Assembly (NCBI GenBank): GCA_050485785.1
Contig: JBJHCA010000054.1
Span: forward strand, 1-22,335
From: JBJHCA01 sp050485785
GTDB lineage: Bacteria; Bacteroidota; Bacteroidia; Chitinophagales; Saprospiraceae
Reading direction: 5' to 3'
Length of the DNA stretch: 22,335 nt
Part shown: positions 15,080-22,335 of the stretch, one piece after another
How positions within the stretch are numbered: the first letter of the stretch is position 1
Layout of the letters: the number at the start of each line of letters is the position of its first letter
Made by a program: the position numbers and the translations under genes
The notes under the pieces: model-generated
Databases searched by the model: none
What the model saw: the letters and a program-made list of their open reading frames with translations, nothing else
Told to the model about the DNA's origin: nothing

Positions 15080-15850
15080 ATGAATCATTTCTTTGTTTGC
15101 TGTTGCTTTGTATTGATGACAATCTTGCTTTTGCCGGGCATATCATGCAAGGATAAGGACGATGACACACTGGATTGCATGGCTTTTGAATGGGGCTATC
15201 ACGGAGATACCGGACCCGAATTCTGGGGTCTTTGTATTCCGGGGTGTAACGGCCACAGTCAGTCACCGGTCAATATTACGGCATACCAAAATGATATAGC
15301 ATTAGAGGAACCCGAATTTAATTACCAGGCATCGTCAATCGACCTGATCAATACGGGTGAGACCGTTAAGTTTAACTATAGTTCCGGAAGTGAATTGGAC
15401 TGGGGCGGCAACACCTATGAATTGCTGCAGTTCCATTTTCATACCCGCAGCGAGCACTTAATTGACGGTGAACCCTATGCCATGGAAATACACCTTGTAC
15501 ACCGAAAGGCTGCAGATGAACTGGCAGTGGTAGGTATAATGGTGGAGGAAGGTGAGGAGAACGAGTTACTCGGCATGCTGGCATCGGTGTTACCTCAGGA
15601 AGCAAACCAAGTGTACGTTTCAATAAACACAATCAATGTCTACGAACTCATCCCTGAAAACCGGTCATATTTTACTTATCAGGGTTCATTAACCACACCT
15701 GGCTGCGATGAGATAGTTACATGGATGGTGATGAAAACCCCCATCAGCGCTTCGCCGACACAAATTCTGCATTTCAGTTCGCTGTTATATCACAACTACC
15801 GGCCGGTACAGGAAATTGAAGGAAGAGAGATCAGGTTGTTCAACAATTAA
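15080..15850 (+). CDS. alpha-type carbonic anhydrase, probable lipoprotein
   Basis: Zinc enzyme that interconverts CO2 and bicarbonate outside the cytoplasm. Starting from the ATG at 15080 it has 256 residues, beginning with a hydrophobic signal ending in LLLPGISC; the Cys is followed by KDKDDD. The Cys fits lipidation (the lipobox is imperfect), and the K/D-rich tail resembles the Bacteroidota lipoprotein export signal for the cell surface. Alpha-class features: an N-terminal WGY segment, QSPVNI, zinc ligands H119 and H121 in QFHFH, H138 in EIHLVH with E136 beside it, and SLTTPGC bearing the proton-relay threonine. All catalytic residues are in place. The frame is open to 14930, but the extra residues would bury the signal peptide, so the later ATG is preferred. 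It ends in a 4-base overlap with the convergent DUF6435-type gene. Confidence 0.93.
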   Translation: MNHFFVCCCFVLMTILLLPGISCKDKDDDTLDCMAFEWGYHGDTGPEFWGLCIPGCNGHSQSPVNITAYQNDIALEEPEFNYQASSIDLINTGETVKFNYSSGSELDWGGNTYELLQFHFHTRSEHLIDGEPYAMEIHLVHRKAADELAVVGIMVEEGEENELLGMLASVLPQEANQVYVSINTINVYELIPENRSYFTYQGSLTTPGCDEIVTWMVMKTPISASPTQILHFSSLLYHNYRPVQEIEGREIRLFNN

Positions 15851-16038
15851 CGGTCGTTTTTGGTGTCCGTTTTCTGGTCAAGTGCTTCCATCTCAGTTCG
15901 AATGGCTTCTGCTTCTCCCATTTTGTTGGCGTAACCTTTGATATCTCCTCCCCGCTGAAGCATCATGGCATCTTGCAACAGACGCTCATATTCTTTTTTC
16001 AGCCTTTTCTGAGGATCTCTTTTAAACCAGCTAATCAT
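15847..16038 (-). CDS. DUF6435-type small basic protein
   Basis: A 63-residue, highly charged, probably all-helical protein without signal peptide or membrane segment. It resembles the short DUF6435 proteins found in many Bacteroidota and some Gammaproteobacteria: N-terminal MISWFKRDP, then KRLKKEYERLLQDAM, an RGGDIKGYA segment and a final acidic/basic helix. No catalytic or metal-binding pattern is visible; function is unknown. Its stop codon lies within TTAA (15847-15850) shared with the stop of carbonic anhydrase on the other strand. It follows fbp on the same strand after 108 bases, so a read-through transcript from fbp is possible; the start is preceded by a T- and A-rich run and no promoter was recognised. 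Confidence 0.75.
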   Translation of the reverse strand: MISWFKRDPQKRLKKEYERLLQDAMMLQRGGDIKGYANKMGEAEAIRTEMEALDQKTDTKNDR

Positions 16039-16146
16039 GGCTTTTTTTTAAAAAAACACCTGCTTACCGGCATTGTTCAGTCAACCTTGCCCGGCAGAAC
16101 AGATCAATGCAATGATTATGCAGCAGTGATCAGGTTGAGATGCATA

Positions 16147-17151
16147 TCAATTGGACGTGCTCATCTCATGGTCAGTGAGGTATGAAAGCACCTGTTTCAC
16201 CATTGCCGGCGAACCGAGAATAACCGATGCCCGCTGATGCAACTCCCTGGGCTGTAAATCGAGTATTCGCTGTTTACGTTCATTAATAACCATCCCTCCG
16301 GCCTGTTCTATCAGGAATGCCATCGGGCTGCATTCATACAAAAGCCTGAGTTTTCCTTCGGGATAGCCCTCGAGTGAAGGGTAGAGAAATATCCCTCCTG
16401 CCAGCAAGGTGCGGTGAACGTCGGCTACCATAGTTCCAATGTAGCGAAGACGCATGAACCGGGCTGCACATTCATCGATGTACTTCTGCACAGGCTTGCT
16501 GTACTTTTTGTAATACCCCTGGTTAATTGAGTAAAACTTTCCGGTCTCCGGAATCTTAATGTCGGGATGAGAAAGACAAAACTCTCCGATTGAAGGATCA
16601 AGGGTAAATCCGTTGACTCCCCGTCCTGTAGTATATACCAGGATAGTGCTGGTTCCGTAAACTACATATCCTGCGGCTACCTGTTTATACCCGGGCTGCA
16701 GAAAGTCATCTATGTTGCACGGATGCTGATGATCACTTACCCGGCGGTAGATGCCAAATATAGTGCCCAGTGAGGCGTTGACATCAATATTGGATGAGCC
16801 GTCCAGCGGATCAAATACCACCACATACCTCGAAGTTTTGTTTTCGTGGAATGGGAAGGCTTCAAAATCAGCATTCTCTTCGGAGGCAATTCCTGCACAT
16901 TCTCCACTGTGCTTCAAACACTCAATGAACCGTTCGTTGGCGTACTGATCCAGTTTTTTTACTTCCTCACCACTGGAGTTCAGGCTTCCGGCAAAGCCCA
17001 GGATATTGACCAGGCCGGCCCGATTGACCTCGCGGTTCACTATTTTTGAAGCTACGCCAATATCGCGAAGCAATCCGCTCAGTTCACCGGAAGCGTAGGG
17101 GAAATCTTTTTGCCTTCTCAGTATAAATTCGTCGAGTGTGGTGATATGCAT
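16147..17151 (-). CDS. fbp: class 1 fructose-1,6-bisphosphatase
   Basis: Cytoplasmic enzyme that hydrolyses fructose-1,6-bisphosphate to fructose-6-phosphate, the committed step of gluconeogenesis. The length of 334 residues is that of class 1 enzymes. It shows the metal-binding signature FDPLDGSSNID (D114 and D117), the ASEEN acidic loop around residue 90, and late motifs KLRLLYECSPMAF and AGGMVINE. The start MHITTLDEF is typical of the family and the gene has its own promoter. It is downstream of the Deg-type protease on the same strand, but separated by 59 bases containing that promoter. No residue of the active site appears lost. Allosteric control, such as AMP inhibition, cannot be judged by eye. 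Confidence 0.97.
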   Translation of the reverse strand: MHITTLDEFILRRQKDFPYASGELSGLLRDIGVASKIVNREVNRAGLVNILGFAGSLNSSGEEVKKLDQYANERFIECLKHSGECAGIASEENADFEAFPFHENKTSRYVVVFDPLDGSSNIDVNASLGTIFGIYRRVSDHQHPCNIDDFLQPGYKQVAAGYVVYGTSTILVYTTGRGVNGFTLDPSIGEFCLSHPDIKIPETGKFYSINQGYYKKYSKPVQKYIDECAARFMRLRYIGTMVADVHRTLLAGGIFLYPSLEGYPEGKLRLLYECSPMAFLIEQAGGMVINERKQRILDLQPRELHQRASVILGSPAMVKQVLSYLTDHEMSTSN

Positions 17152-17175
17152 TGCTGTCCTCTTTCAGTATGGCTG

Positions 17176-17183
17176 CAAAGATA
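17176..17183 (-). promoter_or_regulatory. -7 promoter element of fbp
   Basis: TATCTTTG on the minus strand lies 24 bases before the fbp ATG, in the short gap after the protease gene. A TTG (17198-17196) is present but only 12 bases away, so the -33 element is poor. Confidence 0.55.
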
Positions 17184-17210
17184 CCGAAGTTGAAGCAAGC
17201 ATACTATAAA

Positions 17211-18668
17211 TTACCGGGCAAATGCATAATAGTACTGCCCGGGGTAGGTTTCGTACACCCCTTCAAGGATCACATTGCCATTGGCCGATTCGATCAGGCT
17301 CAAAAATTCTTCCATTGAGTGTACCTTTTCATCGTTCACATGGGTAATAATGAATCCCGGATCCATATTGGTCCGGTCAATTTTACTCCCCTTCACAATA
17401 CTGATCACTTTAACGCCGGTTACATTCAACACATCGCGTTCGTTTTCGGTGAGGTTGCGCAGGTCCATCCCCAGTGATTCGGCCACATCGGTATGCTGTA
17501 TGGTGCTTTGTAATGTCAGGGTGTTATTGGCATTTTTCAGGGTTACATCCGTGGTAAAGGTATTACCGTCTCTTACATAGGTTATCGCTATGGTGTTCCC
17601 CGGTCTGTAGCGGGCTACTATTTCCTGCAGTTCAGGAGTTGTTCTGATGGGTCTGTCGTTGATGGCAATAATAATATCCCCTTCCTGCAAATTGGACTTA
17701 TCTGCCGCACTACCCGGATTGATCCTGCTCAACACAACACCTTCTATTCGGTCCATGCGGTTTTGCCGCGCCAGTTGCTCGGTTACATTGGATATGGTTA
17801 CGCCAAGAAAACCTCTCTGCACTGTACCAAACTCCCGCAGGTCACTCACCACCTTGTAGGCCAGATTGGCCGGCACGGCAAAAGAATATCCTTCATAACG
17901 CCCGCTTCTGGTGATGATGGCAGTATTGACCCCGATGAGTTTCCCCTGTGTATTCACCAGTGCACCACCGCTGTTTCCGGGGTTTACCGCAGCATCGGTT
18001 TGTATGAATGATTCAATGGAATAATCGCCTTCGAGTATGTTGATATTGCGCCCTTTAGCTGAAACTATGCCGGCGGTAACCGTGCTTGTCAGGTTAAAAG
18101 GGTTGCCAACGGCCAGTACCCACTCGCCAATCTGTACACCATCGGAATCGCCAAATTCGAGATAGGGCAGGTCAAAGTCAACGGGTATCTTGATCAGGGC
18201 AAGATCTGTGGATGCATCCATGCCAATTACGCGGCCGTTGAATCGACGGTTATTGTTTAAGGTCACTTCCAGGGATGTAGCCTGATGAATAACGTGCCGG
18301 TTGGTTACTATATAACCGTCAGAAGAAATGATCACACCGCTGCCATTCGAAATTTCCCTATCTCCGCTTCCCCAGTATCGTCTGCCGGTGGCCTGGTTGG
18401 ATAGTGCACGGATGTTGACTACGGATGGCGTAGCCAATGCAGAGGCCTCAATGAAATCTGTGGGATAGGCACTTTCAAAGGTTGGCACCGGTGTATGTAT
18501 CGGTGTGTTGCCGTGCTGAAACTCTGGGTTGCTGGCATAACGAACCGGCATTTGCTCCCGGATAGTGATAATTTCTGTGGGCCCGCCAATATAATTGTGG
18601 TATATAAACACGGCTGCAAGGGCACTCATCAGGGATACGGTTACCAGTACAAAAACTTGCTTGATCAT
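17211..18668 (-). CDS. HtrA/Deg-type periplasmic serine protease with two PDZ domains
   Basis: Envelope quality-control protease of the DegP/DegQ/HtrA family, 485 residues. The N-terminal hydrophobic segment (~5-23) acts as a signal or anchor. The trypsin-like domain has the complete triad: H125 in VTNRHVI, D155 in DLALIKI and S233 in GNSGGAL. PDZ1 follows from about 283 (RGFLGVTISNV) to 385, and a divergent second PDZ from about 395 to the end, closing in YYYAFAR. The ATG at 18668 is chosen because it starts the hydrophobic segment; the frame is open 15 codons further upstream but those residues are not signal-like. It is divergent from the small membrane protein/dapF pair across 205 bases and upstream of fbp. 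Whether it oligomerises like DegP or DegQ is not visible; the linking loop LA seems short. Confidence 0.95.
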   Translation of the reverse strand: MIKQVFVLVTVSLMSALAAVFIYHNYIGGPTEIITIREQMPVRYASNPEFQHGNTPIHTPVPTFESAYPTDFIEASALATPSVVNIRALSNQATGRRYWGSGDREISNGSGVIISSDGYIVTNRHVIHQATSLEVTLNNNRRFNGRVIGMDASTDLALIKIPVDFDLPYLEFGDSDGVQIGEWVLAVGNPFNLTSTVTAGIVSAKGRNINILEGDYSIESFIQTDAAVNPGNSGGALVNTQGKLIGVNTAIITRSGRYEGYSFAVPANLAYKVVSDLREFGTVQRGFLGVTISNVTEQLARQNRMDRIEGVVLSRINPGSAADKSNLQEGDIIIAINDRPIRTTPELQEIVARYRPGNTIAITYVRDGNTFTTDVTLKNANNTLTLQSTIQHTDVAESLGMDLRNLTENERDVLNVTGVKVISIVKGSKIDRTNMDPGFIITHVNDEKVHSMEEFLSLIESANGNVILEGVYETYPGQYYYAFAR

Positions 18669-18873
18669 ATCGGCTGGCTTTTTTATGAAACATTGACTAT
18701 ATAATGCATCCAACGCAAAAAAGGTGTGCGCAAATCTGTTAAGGACTTGTTATATCTGCACGATTCACACATAAAATTAATGAATTTTCAGCTTCAGGGT
18801 TTATTTAGCATGGCCAAAATCGGCCTCAGCTACTTAAATTGTATCTTTGCCCCTGCTGAAACGCAGTAGAGTA
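18669..18873. promoter_or_regulatory. divergent promoter region, htrA-type gene / small membrane gene
   Basis: Non-coding spacer between divergent genes. On the plus strand TATCTTTG (18842-18849) lies 25 bases before the small gene's ATG at 18874, a good -7 match without a clear -33. On the minus strand, facing the protease gene, only an AT-rich patch is seen and no TAnnTTTG element. Confidence 0.45.
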
Positions 18874-19104
18874 ATGAACGAAAAAGAAGAAAGGCGGGCT
18901 CAAAAAGAAGCTATGCGAAAGCAGGTATTCGGTGATCCCGATCAATACATAGGCAATATCTGGGGATGGAAATTTTCCAAAATTTCCCTGGTGATCATTG
19001 TTGCATTCACCATGCTGGTGGCATACGGCCATTGCAGTGGCCAGGTGGATATGCGCACGGGGAAACCTTTTCAGCAAGAACAACCGGTGAACCATGATCA
19101 GTGA
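18874..19104 (+). CDS. small single-pass membrane protein of unknown function
   Basis: A 76-residue protein that I do not recognise. It begins with a strongly charged helix (MNEKEERRAQKEAMRKQ), continues with FGDPDQYIGNIWGWKF, then one transmembrane helix at ~36-53 (SLVIIVAFTMLVAYGH) and a polar tail of ~20 residues. By the positive-inside rule the N-terminus should be cytoplasmic. The ATG at 18874 is supported by a -7 element 25 bases upstream; a TTG in that same element could only start translation if transcription began earlier. Its last 11 bases overlap the start of dapF in another frame, which suggests translational coupling and that the ORF is real. There are no Cys pairs, enzyme motifs or toxin-like features to suggest a role. 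Confidence 0.65.
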   Translation: MNEKEERRAQKEAMRKQVFGDPDQYIGNIWGWKFSKISLVIIVAFTMLVAYGHCSGQVDMRTGKPFQQEQPVNHDQ

Positions 19105-19909
19105 GCTGAAACCGAATGAGGGCAACCCATGGGCATTTGCCAAATACCATGGTGCAGGCAACGACTTTATTATGGTGGATAACCGGAGGAAAATATTCCC
19201 GATCAATAACGTCAGTTTAATTGTCGCCATGTGCCGCAGACATTCCGGTATAGGTGCTGACGGCCTGATCTGCATTGAAACTGACGAATCATCTGCCTTT
19301 TACATGCGGTATTTTAATGCGGATGGCCAAGTGGGAAGCTTTTGTGGCAACGGTGCCCGTTGTGCGGTAATGTATGCATCCCAACTGGGTATTTGGCCTC
19401 ATCGGGAAATGAGCTTCCGTGCCTTTGACGGCCATCACCGGGCTTTTTTGGATCGCGAAAATAATACCGTAAAGGTCGAGATGCACATTATGGAAAGACC
19501 GAGGCCTGTGTTGAACGGCTACTTCGCGGATACGGGTTCGCCGCATTTCGTAGTAAAAGTTGATCAGCCCTCAACCGTGGATGTGATGGCTGAAGGCAAA
19601 CACTACAGACATCATACCGTTTTCCAACCGGGTGGTGTTAACGTCAATTTCGTAAGTGTTGACCATAACGGTCTGCAGATCAGGACATTTGAACGGGGGG
19701 TAGAAAACGAGACCCTGGCTTGCGGAACCGGTGTGGTAGCCGCTGCATTGGTGGCCTGTGAGGCAGGCTGGTGGAAGGATGCCGCCAAAGTGCCGGTGAA
19801 GGCCATGGGGGGCATGTTGTATGTTGATGCTTCGGGTAATCACCCCTTACTTACCGGAAAAGCTGTGCGGGTTTTTGAAGGCCTGTGGGTTCCCGGCCAG
19901 GAAAGCTGA
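19094..19909 (+). CDS. dapF: diaminopimelate epimerase
   Basis: Cytoplasmic, cofactor-independent racemase that converts LL- to meso-diaminopimelate, precursor of lysine and of peptidoglycan cross-links. The 271-residue protein begins its domain with FAKYHGAGNDFIMVDNR. The two catalytic cysteines are present: C84 in FCGNGARC and C210 in ACGTGVVAAAL, and the substrate-binding GSPHFV and GVNVNFV segments are intact. The ATG at 19094 gives a normal N-terminus and overlaps the preceding small gene by 11 bases, so the two are probably co-transcribed and translationally coupled. No terminator is apparent after it; a palindrome-rich non-coding region follows. Presence of dapF argues for meso-DAP-type peptidoglycan. 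Confidence 0.97.
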   Translation: MISELKPNEGNPWAFAKYHGAGNDFIMVDNRRKIFPINNVSLIVAMCRRHSGIGADGLICIETDESSAFYMRYFNADGQVGSFCGNGARCAVMYASQLGIWPHREMSFRAFDGHHRAFLDRENNTVKVEMHIMERPRPVLNGYFADTGSPHFVVKVDQPSTVDVMAEGKHYRHHTVFQPGGVNVNFVSVDHNGLQIRTFERGVENETLACGTGVVAAALVACEAGWWKDAAKVPVKAMGGMLYVDASGNHPLLTGKAVRVFEGLWVPGQES

Positions 19910-20312
19910 ACTGTGGCTGTTTGGACGCGAGGCGTTTCTATGCATCAGGGTTTTGATTTTTCATATCTTTTTTTGGGTTCCGCGCTGCGGAACGGTATAG
20001 TTGGTCGTTACGGAAGAAGCAGTTTAAGCATTGTAGCCCATAGTTAAACCATGGGCAAAGTTTCGGGCAATCCCTTTTGACCGGGGCAATGTTTGTTTCG
20101 CGGGCATTACACAACAAAGAGTTATCCATAAAAATAATCACTGCTGCATGAATTAAACCGGCAATGTAGCCCATCGGATAAAAATGTAGCCGCGTAAAAA
20201 CTCAATGGAATATAGATTGCCGAAAGGCTTGCAATTTCCGAAAAGCCGGCCAAAATTTTTTGCATTGCCTGTGTGTTATTACCTTTAAACCTGAATCCAT
20301 TTAACTGCAAGT
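19910..20312. repeat. gene-free region with REP-like palindromes
   Basis: No coding signal was found in these 403 bases. Two palindromes stand out: TTCCGC/GCGGAA with a 3-base loop (19978-19992), and GCCCAT/ATGGGC around GTTAAAC (20036-20056), a 21-base palindrome with a single mismatch. The word TGTAGCC occurs at 20032-20038, 20165-20171 and 20186-20192. From memory, short units of this style (TAGCCCAT followed by a GTTNAAC-like core) are scattered between genes in some Bacteroidota as REP-like elements, but I cannot confirm copies elsewhere. The 3' end carries TACCTTTA (20280-20287), a near match to the -7 promoter element, 26 bases before the ABC gene. Confidence 0.5.
20280..20287 (+). promoter_or_regulatory. 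candidate -7 element of the ABC transporter gene
   Basis: TACCTTTA differs from TAnnTTTG only in the last base and precedes the ATG by 25 bases. A TTG at 20260-20262 lies 17 bases upstream of it, slightly closer than usual. Confidence 0.4.
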
Positions 20313-22112
20313 ATGGAAAAACGCATTTTGCTGGACGTAAAAGACCTCTCCACCCATTTTTCGACGGACGGTGGAATTGTAAAAGCTGTTGATCATGTTG
20401 ATTTTACCATTTACCGCGGCGAAACGGTTGGTATAGTGGGCGAGTCGGGCTCAGGTAAATCGGTCACTTCATTGTCGCTTATGCGTTTAATTCCCAGTCC
20501 GCCCGGCAGAATAGCATCGGGAGAGATGATGTTTTACAAAGATCCCGGCAAACCTCCGGTCAATCTCGCCTCAATTCCAGAAAATGAGATGCGCAGGATC
20601 AGAGGCAATGAGATATCCATGATTTTCCAGGAACCCATGACCTCACTCAATCCCGTTTTTACCTGCGGTAATCAGGTTACGGAAGCCATCAGATTGCACC
20701 GGAAAGTGTCGGAAAAGGAAGCTCGCCGCATGACCCTTGATTTGTTTGGGCGGGTGCAATTACCCGATCCATCGAGGATATTCTCGGCATACCCGCATCA
20801 GCTCAGCGGTGGCCAAAAGCAAAGGGTAATGATAGCCATGGCCATGTCCTGCAATCCGTCTATTCTGATTGCAGATGAACCCACCACAGCACTGGACGTC
20901 ACGGTACAGAAAACGATTCTGGAACTGATGGATAATCTGCGGCATGAGTTTGATGCCTCAGTAATTTTCATTACCCATGACCTTGGCGTAATTGCTGAGA
21001 TTGCCGACCGCGTTATCGTGATGTATAAAGGCAAAATTGTGGAGCAGGGCAGTGTGCTCGAAATATTCTCCAATCCTGAGCATCCCTATACCAAAGGCTT
21101 GCTTGCCTGCCGGCCACCTCTACAATTCAGAATGAAGAGATTACCGGTTGTATCTGATTTTATGGAAACAGTAACCGATGAGGATGGCGAGATTAGAATT
21201 ATCGAAAAACAAGCCAGTATAGAAGAGGTGATAACTTCCGTTACCGTTAAACCGGAAGAAACCACGTCAAGGCTTGAAAATCTGATGCGGCAAAAGCCCT
21301 TGCTTTCGGTTCGCAATCTTGAAACCTGGTTTCCAACCACCACTAATTTTTTTGGCAAGGCAACAGCATGGCTTAAAGCGGTGAATGATGTGACATTTGA
21401 TGTATATCCCGGCGAAACGCTGGGACTGGTAGGGGAATCGGGCTGTGGTAAAACCACCTTAGGCAGAACCATCCTGAGGCTGGTTAATGCGCAGAGCGGT
21501 GAAGTTATATTTGACGGAAAAGACATCCTCAAACTCGACATTGATCAGCTGAAGCAAATGCGGAAGGAAATGCAGATCATTTTCCAGGATCCATACAGCA
21601 GCCTTAACCCGCGTATCACCATTGGCGATGCCATAATGGAACCCATGCAGGTTCATAAAGTGCTGAACAATGACAAAATGCGCAAGGAAAAAGTGATAGA
21701 ACTGCTGGAAACGGTCAGCCTGCAAGCTGACCATTTTAACCGGTATCCGCATGAGTTTAGCGGAGGACAGCGTCAGCGTATCTGTATTGCGCGGGCACTT
21801 GCTCTGGAGCCGCGCTTTATTATTTGTGATGAGTCGGTATCTGCACTGGATGTATCCGTTCAGGCTCAGGTATTGAACCTGTTAATGCAATTGAGAGAGA
21901 AGTTCGGATTCACTTACATTTTCATTTCCCATGATTTATCTGTAGTTAAGTTCATGAGCGATAGAATGATCGTAATGAATAAAGGAAAAATTGAAGAGAT
22001 GGGCTCTTCTGATCAGGTATATGAAAATCCGGGAACAGAATATACTCAGCAGCTTATTTCTGCAATACCAAAAGGTTTGCTGGAAAATATAAAACTGAGG
22101 ATGACCCGTTAA
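20313..22112 (+). CDS. fused two-ATPase peptide ABC transporter subunit (DppD-DppF/YejF-like)
   Basis: ATP-hydrolysing subunit of an oligopeptide/dipeptide-type (nickel/peptide) ABC importer, 599 residues, with both nucleotide-binding domains in one chain. Domain 1: Walker A GESGSGKS at 43-50, signature LSGGQ at 164-168, Walker B LIADEPTTALD. Domain 2: Walker A GESGCGKT at 374-381, signature FSGGQ at 482-486, Walker B ICDESVSALD, the form usual in DppF-like proteins. Each domain ends with the oligopeptide-type C-terminal segment (HPYTKGLL near 255; the second with EYTQQLI). About 50 acidic linker residues join them. Fusion is known in GsiA and YejF. No permease or binding-protein gene is adjacent within the window; they may lie beyond 22335 or elsewhere. 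Substrate is not predictable. Confidence 0.94.
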   Translation: MEKRILLDVKDLSTHFSTDGGIVKAVDHVDFTIYRGETVGIVGESGSGKSVTSLSLMRLIPSPPGRIASGEMMFYKDPGKPPVNLASIPENEMRRIRGNEISMIFQEPMTSLNPVFTCGNQVTEAIRLHRKVSEKEARRMTLDLFGRVQLPDPSRIFSAYPHQLSGGQKQRVMIAMAMSCNPSILIADEPTTALDVTVQKTILELMDNLRHEFDASVIFITHDLGVIAEIADRVIVMYKGKIVEQGSVLEIFSNPEHPYTKGLLACRPPLQFRMKRLPVVSDFMETVTDEDGEIRIIEKQASIEEVITSVTVKPEETTSRLENLMRQKPLLSVRNLETWFPTTTNFFGKATAWLKAVNDVTFDVYPGETLGLVGESGCGKTTLGRTILRLVNAQSGEVIFDGKDILKLDIDQLKQMRKEMQIIFQDPYSSLNPRITIGDAIMEPMQVHKVLNNDKMRKEKVIELLETVSLQADHFNRYPHEFSGGQRQRICIARALALEPRFIICDESVSALDVSVQAQVLNLLMQLREKFGFTYIFISHDLSVVKFMSDRMIVMNKGKIEEMGSSDQVYENPGTEYTQQLISAIPKGLLENIKLRMTR

Positions 22113-22335
22113 AATCCTGAGTGAATTGTACCCGAAAGTGCATTAGTCTATAAAGTTAATCGCAATATAAGTTAAATTTATTGTTAGAAAAAGTGGTAAA
22201 AATCTTTTAGGGTTACCCATTTAGGTCGCACGACATTTAATCATTTGAGCTGTAACAGGTTCGTGAAATACACATCGTTCCATAATATTGTGAAGAATGT
22301 TTGACCGATTGTTTCTTCTGTTAAATCTATAGAAG

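Noticed and set aside
18826..19275. 149-codon minus-strand open frame across the small membrane gene and dapF start
   Set aside because: It overlaps two better-supported genes, and its hydrophobic stretch is explained by reading the membrane helix of the small gene in reverse complement.

Overview
The window reads as an ordinary, densely packed stretch of chromosome from a member of the Bacteroidota, probably uncultured and Bacteroidia-like. The evidence: Bacteroidota-type -7 elements (TAnnTTTG) sit just upstream of several genes; there is a PF14905-type outer-membrane beta-barrel receptor with a carboxypeptidase-regulatory-like N-terminus, a DUF4412-type secreted protein, a DUF6435-type mini-protein, and a lipoprotein with a charged, Bacteroidota-style sorting tail. 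dapF suggests meso-diaminopimelate-type lysine and peptidoglycan synthesis. I see no phage, insertion sequence, transposase, integrase, CRISPR array or toxin-antitoxin pair.

Layout. 1-1293: 3' part of a secreted M28 zinc aminopeptidase. 1403-2770: CNT-family nucleoside transporter. 2922-4565: CTP synthase pyrG with its own promoter; the transporter and pyrG both serve pyrimidine nucleotide supply. 4782-5690 (-): DUF4412-type secreted protein. 5794-5868 (-): tRNA-His. 6040-6570 (-): YceI-family protein. 6855-6942 (-): tRNA-Ser(UGA) with a terminator. 7064-9100: ComEC-like DNA-uptake channel, divergent from tRNA-Ser, followed by two tandem membrane-anchored alpha/beta hydrolases (9129-10013, 10064-10900). 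11041-13518: outer-membrane receptor. 13600-14859: RmuC. 15080-15850: alpha-carbonic anhydrase lipoprotein, whose stop codon overlaps that of the convergent DUF6435-type gene (15847-16038, -). 16147-17151 (-): class 1 fructose-1,6-bisphosphatase. 17211-18668 (-): HtrA/Deg-type protease. 18874-19104: tiny unknown membrane protein overlapping dapF (19094-19909). 19910-20312: the only gene-free stretch over 300 bases, with REP-like palindromes. 20313-22112: fused two-ATPase peptide ABC transporter subunit. 22113-22335: AT-rich, no gene seen.

The genes are mostly unrelated housekeeping functions. The plausible transcriptional units are comEC plus hydrolases, and the small membrane protein plus dapF. 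I did not find a convincing new multi-gene system. The items most worth a second look are the Lys-for-His change in the first of the tandem hydrolases, the conserved-looking small ORF overlapping dapF, the possibly surface-exposed carbonic anhydrase, the overlapping divergent tRNA-Ser/comEC promoters, and the palindromic gene-free region before the ABC gene. All family names come from motif recognition by eye, without database searches.
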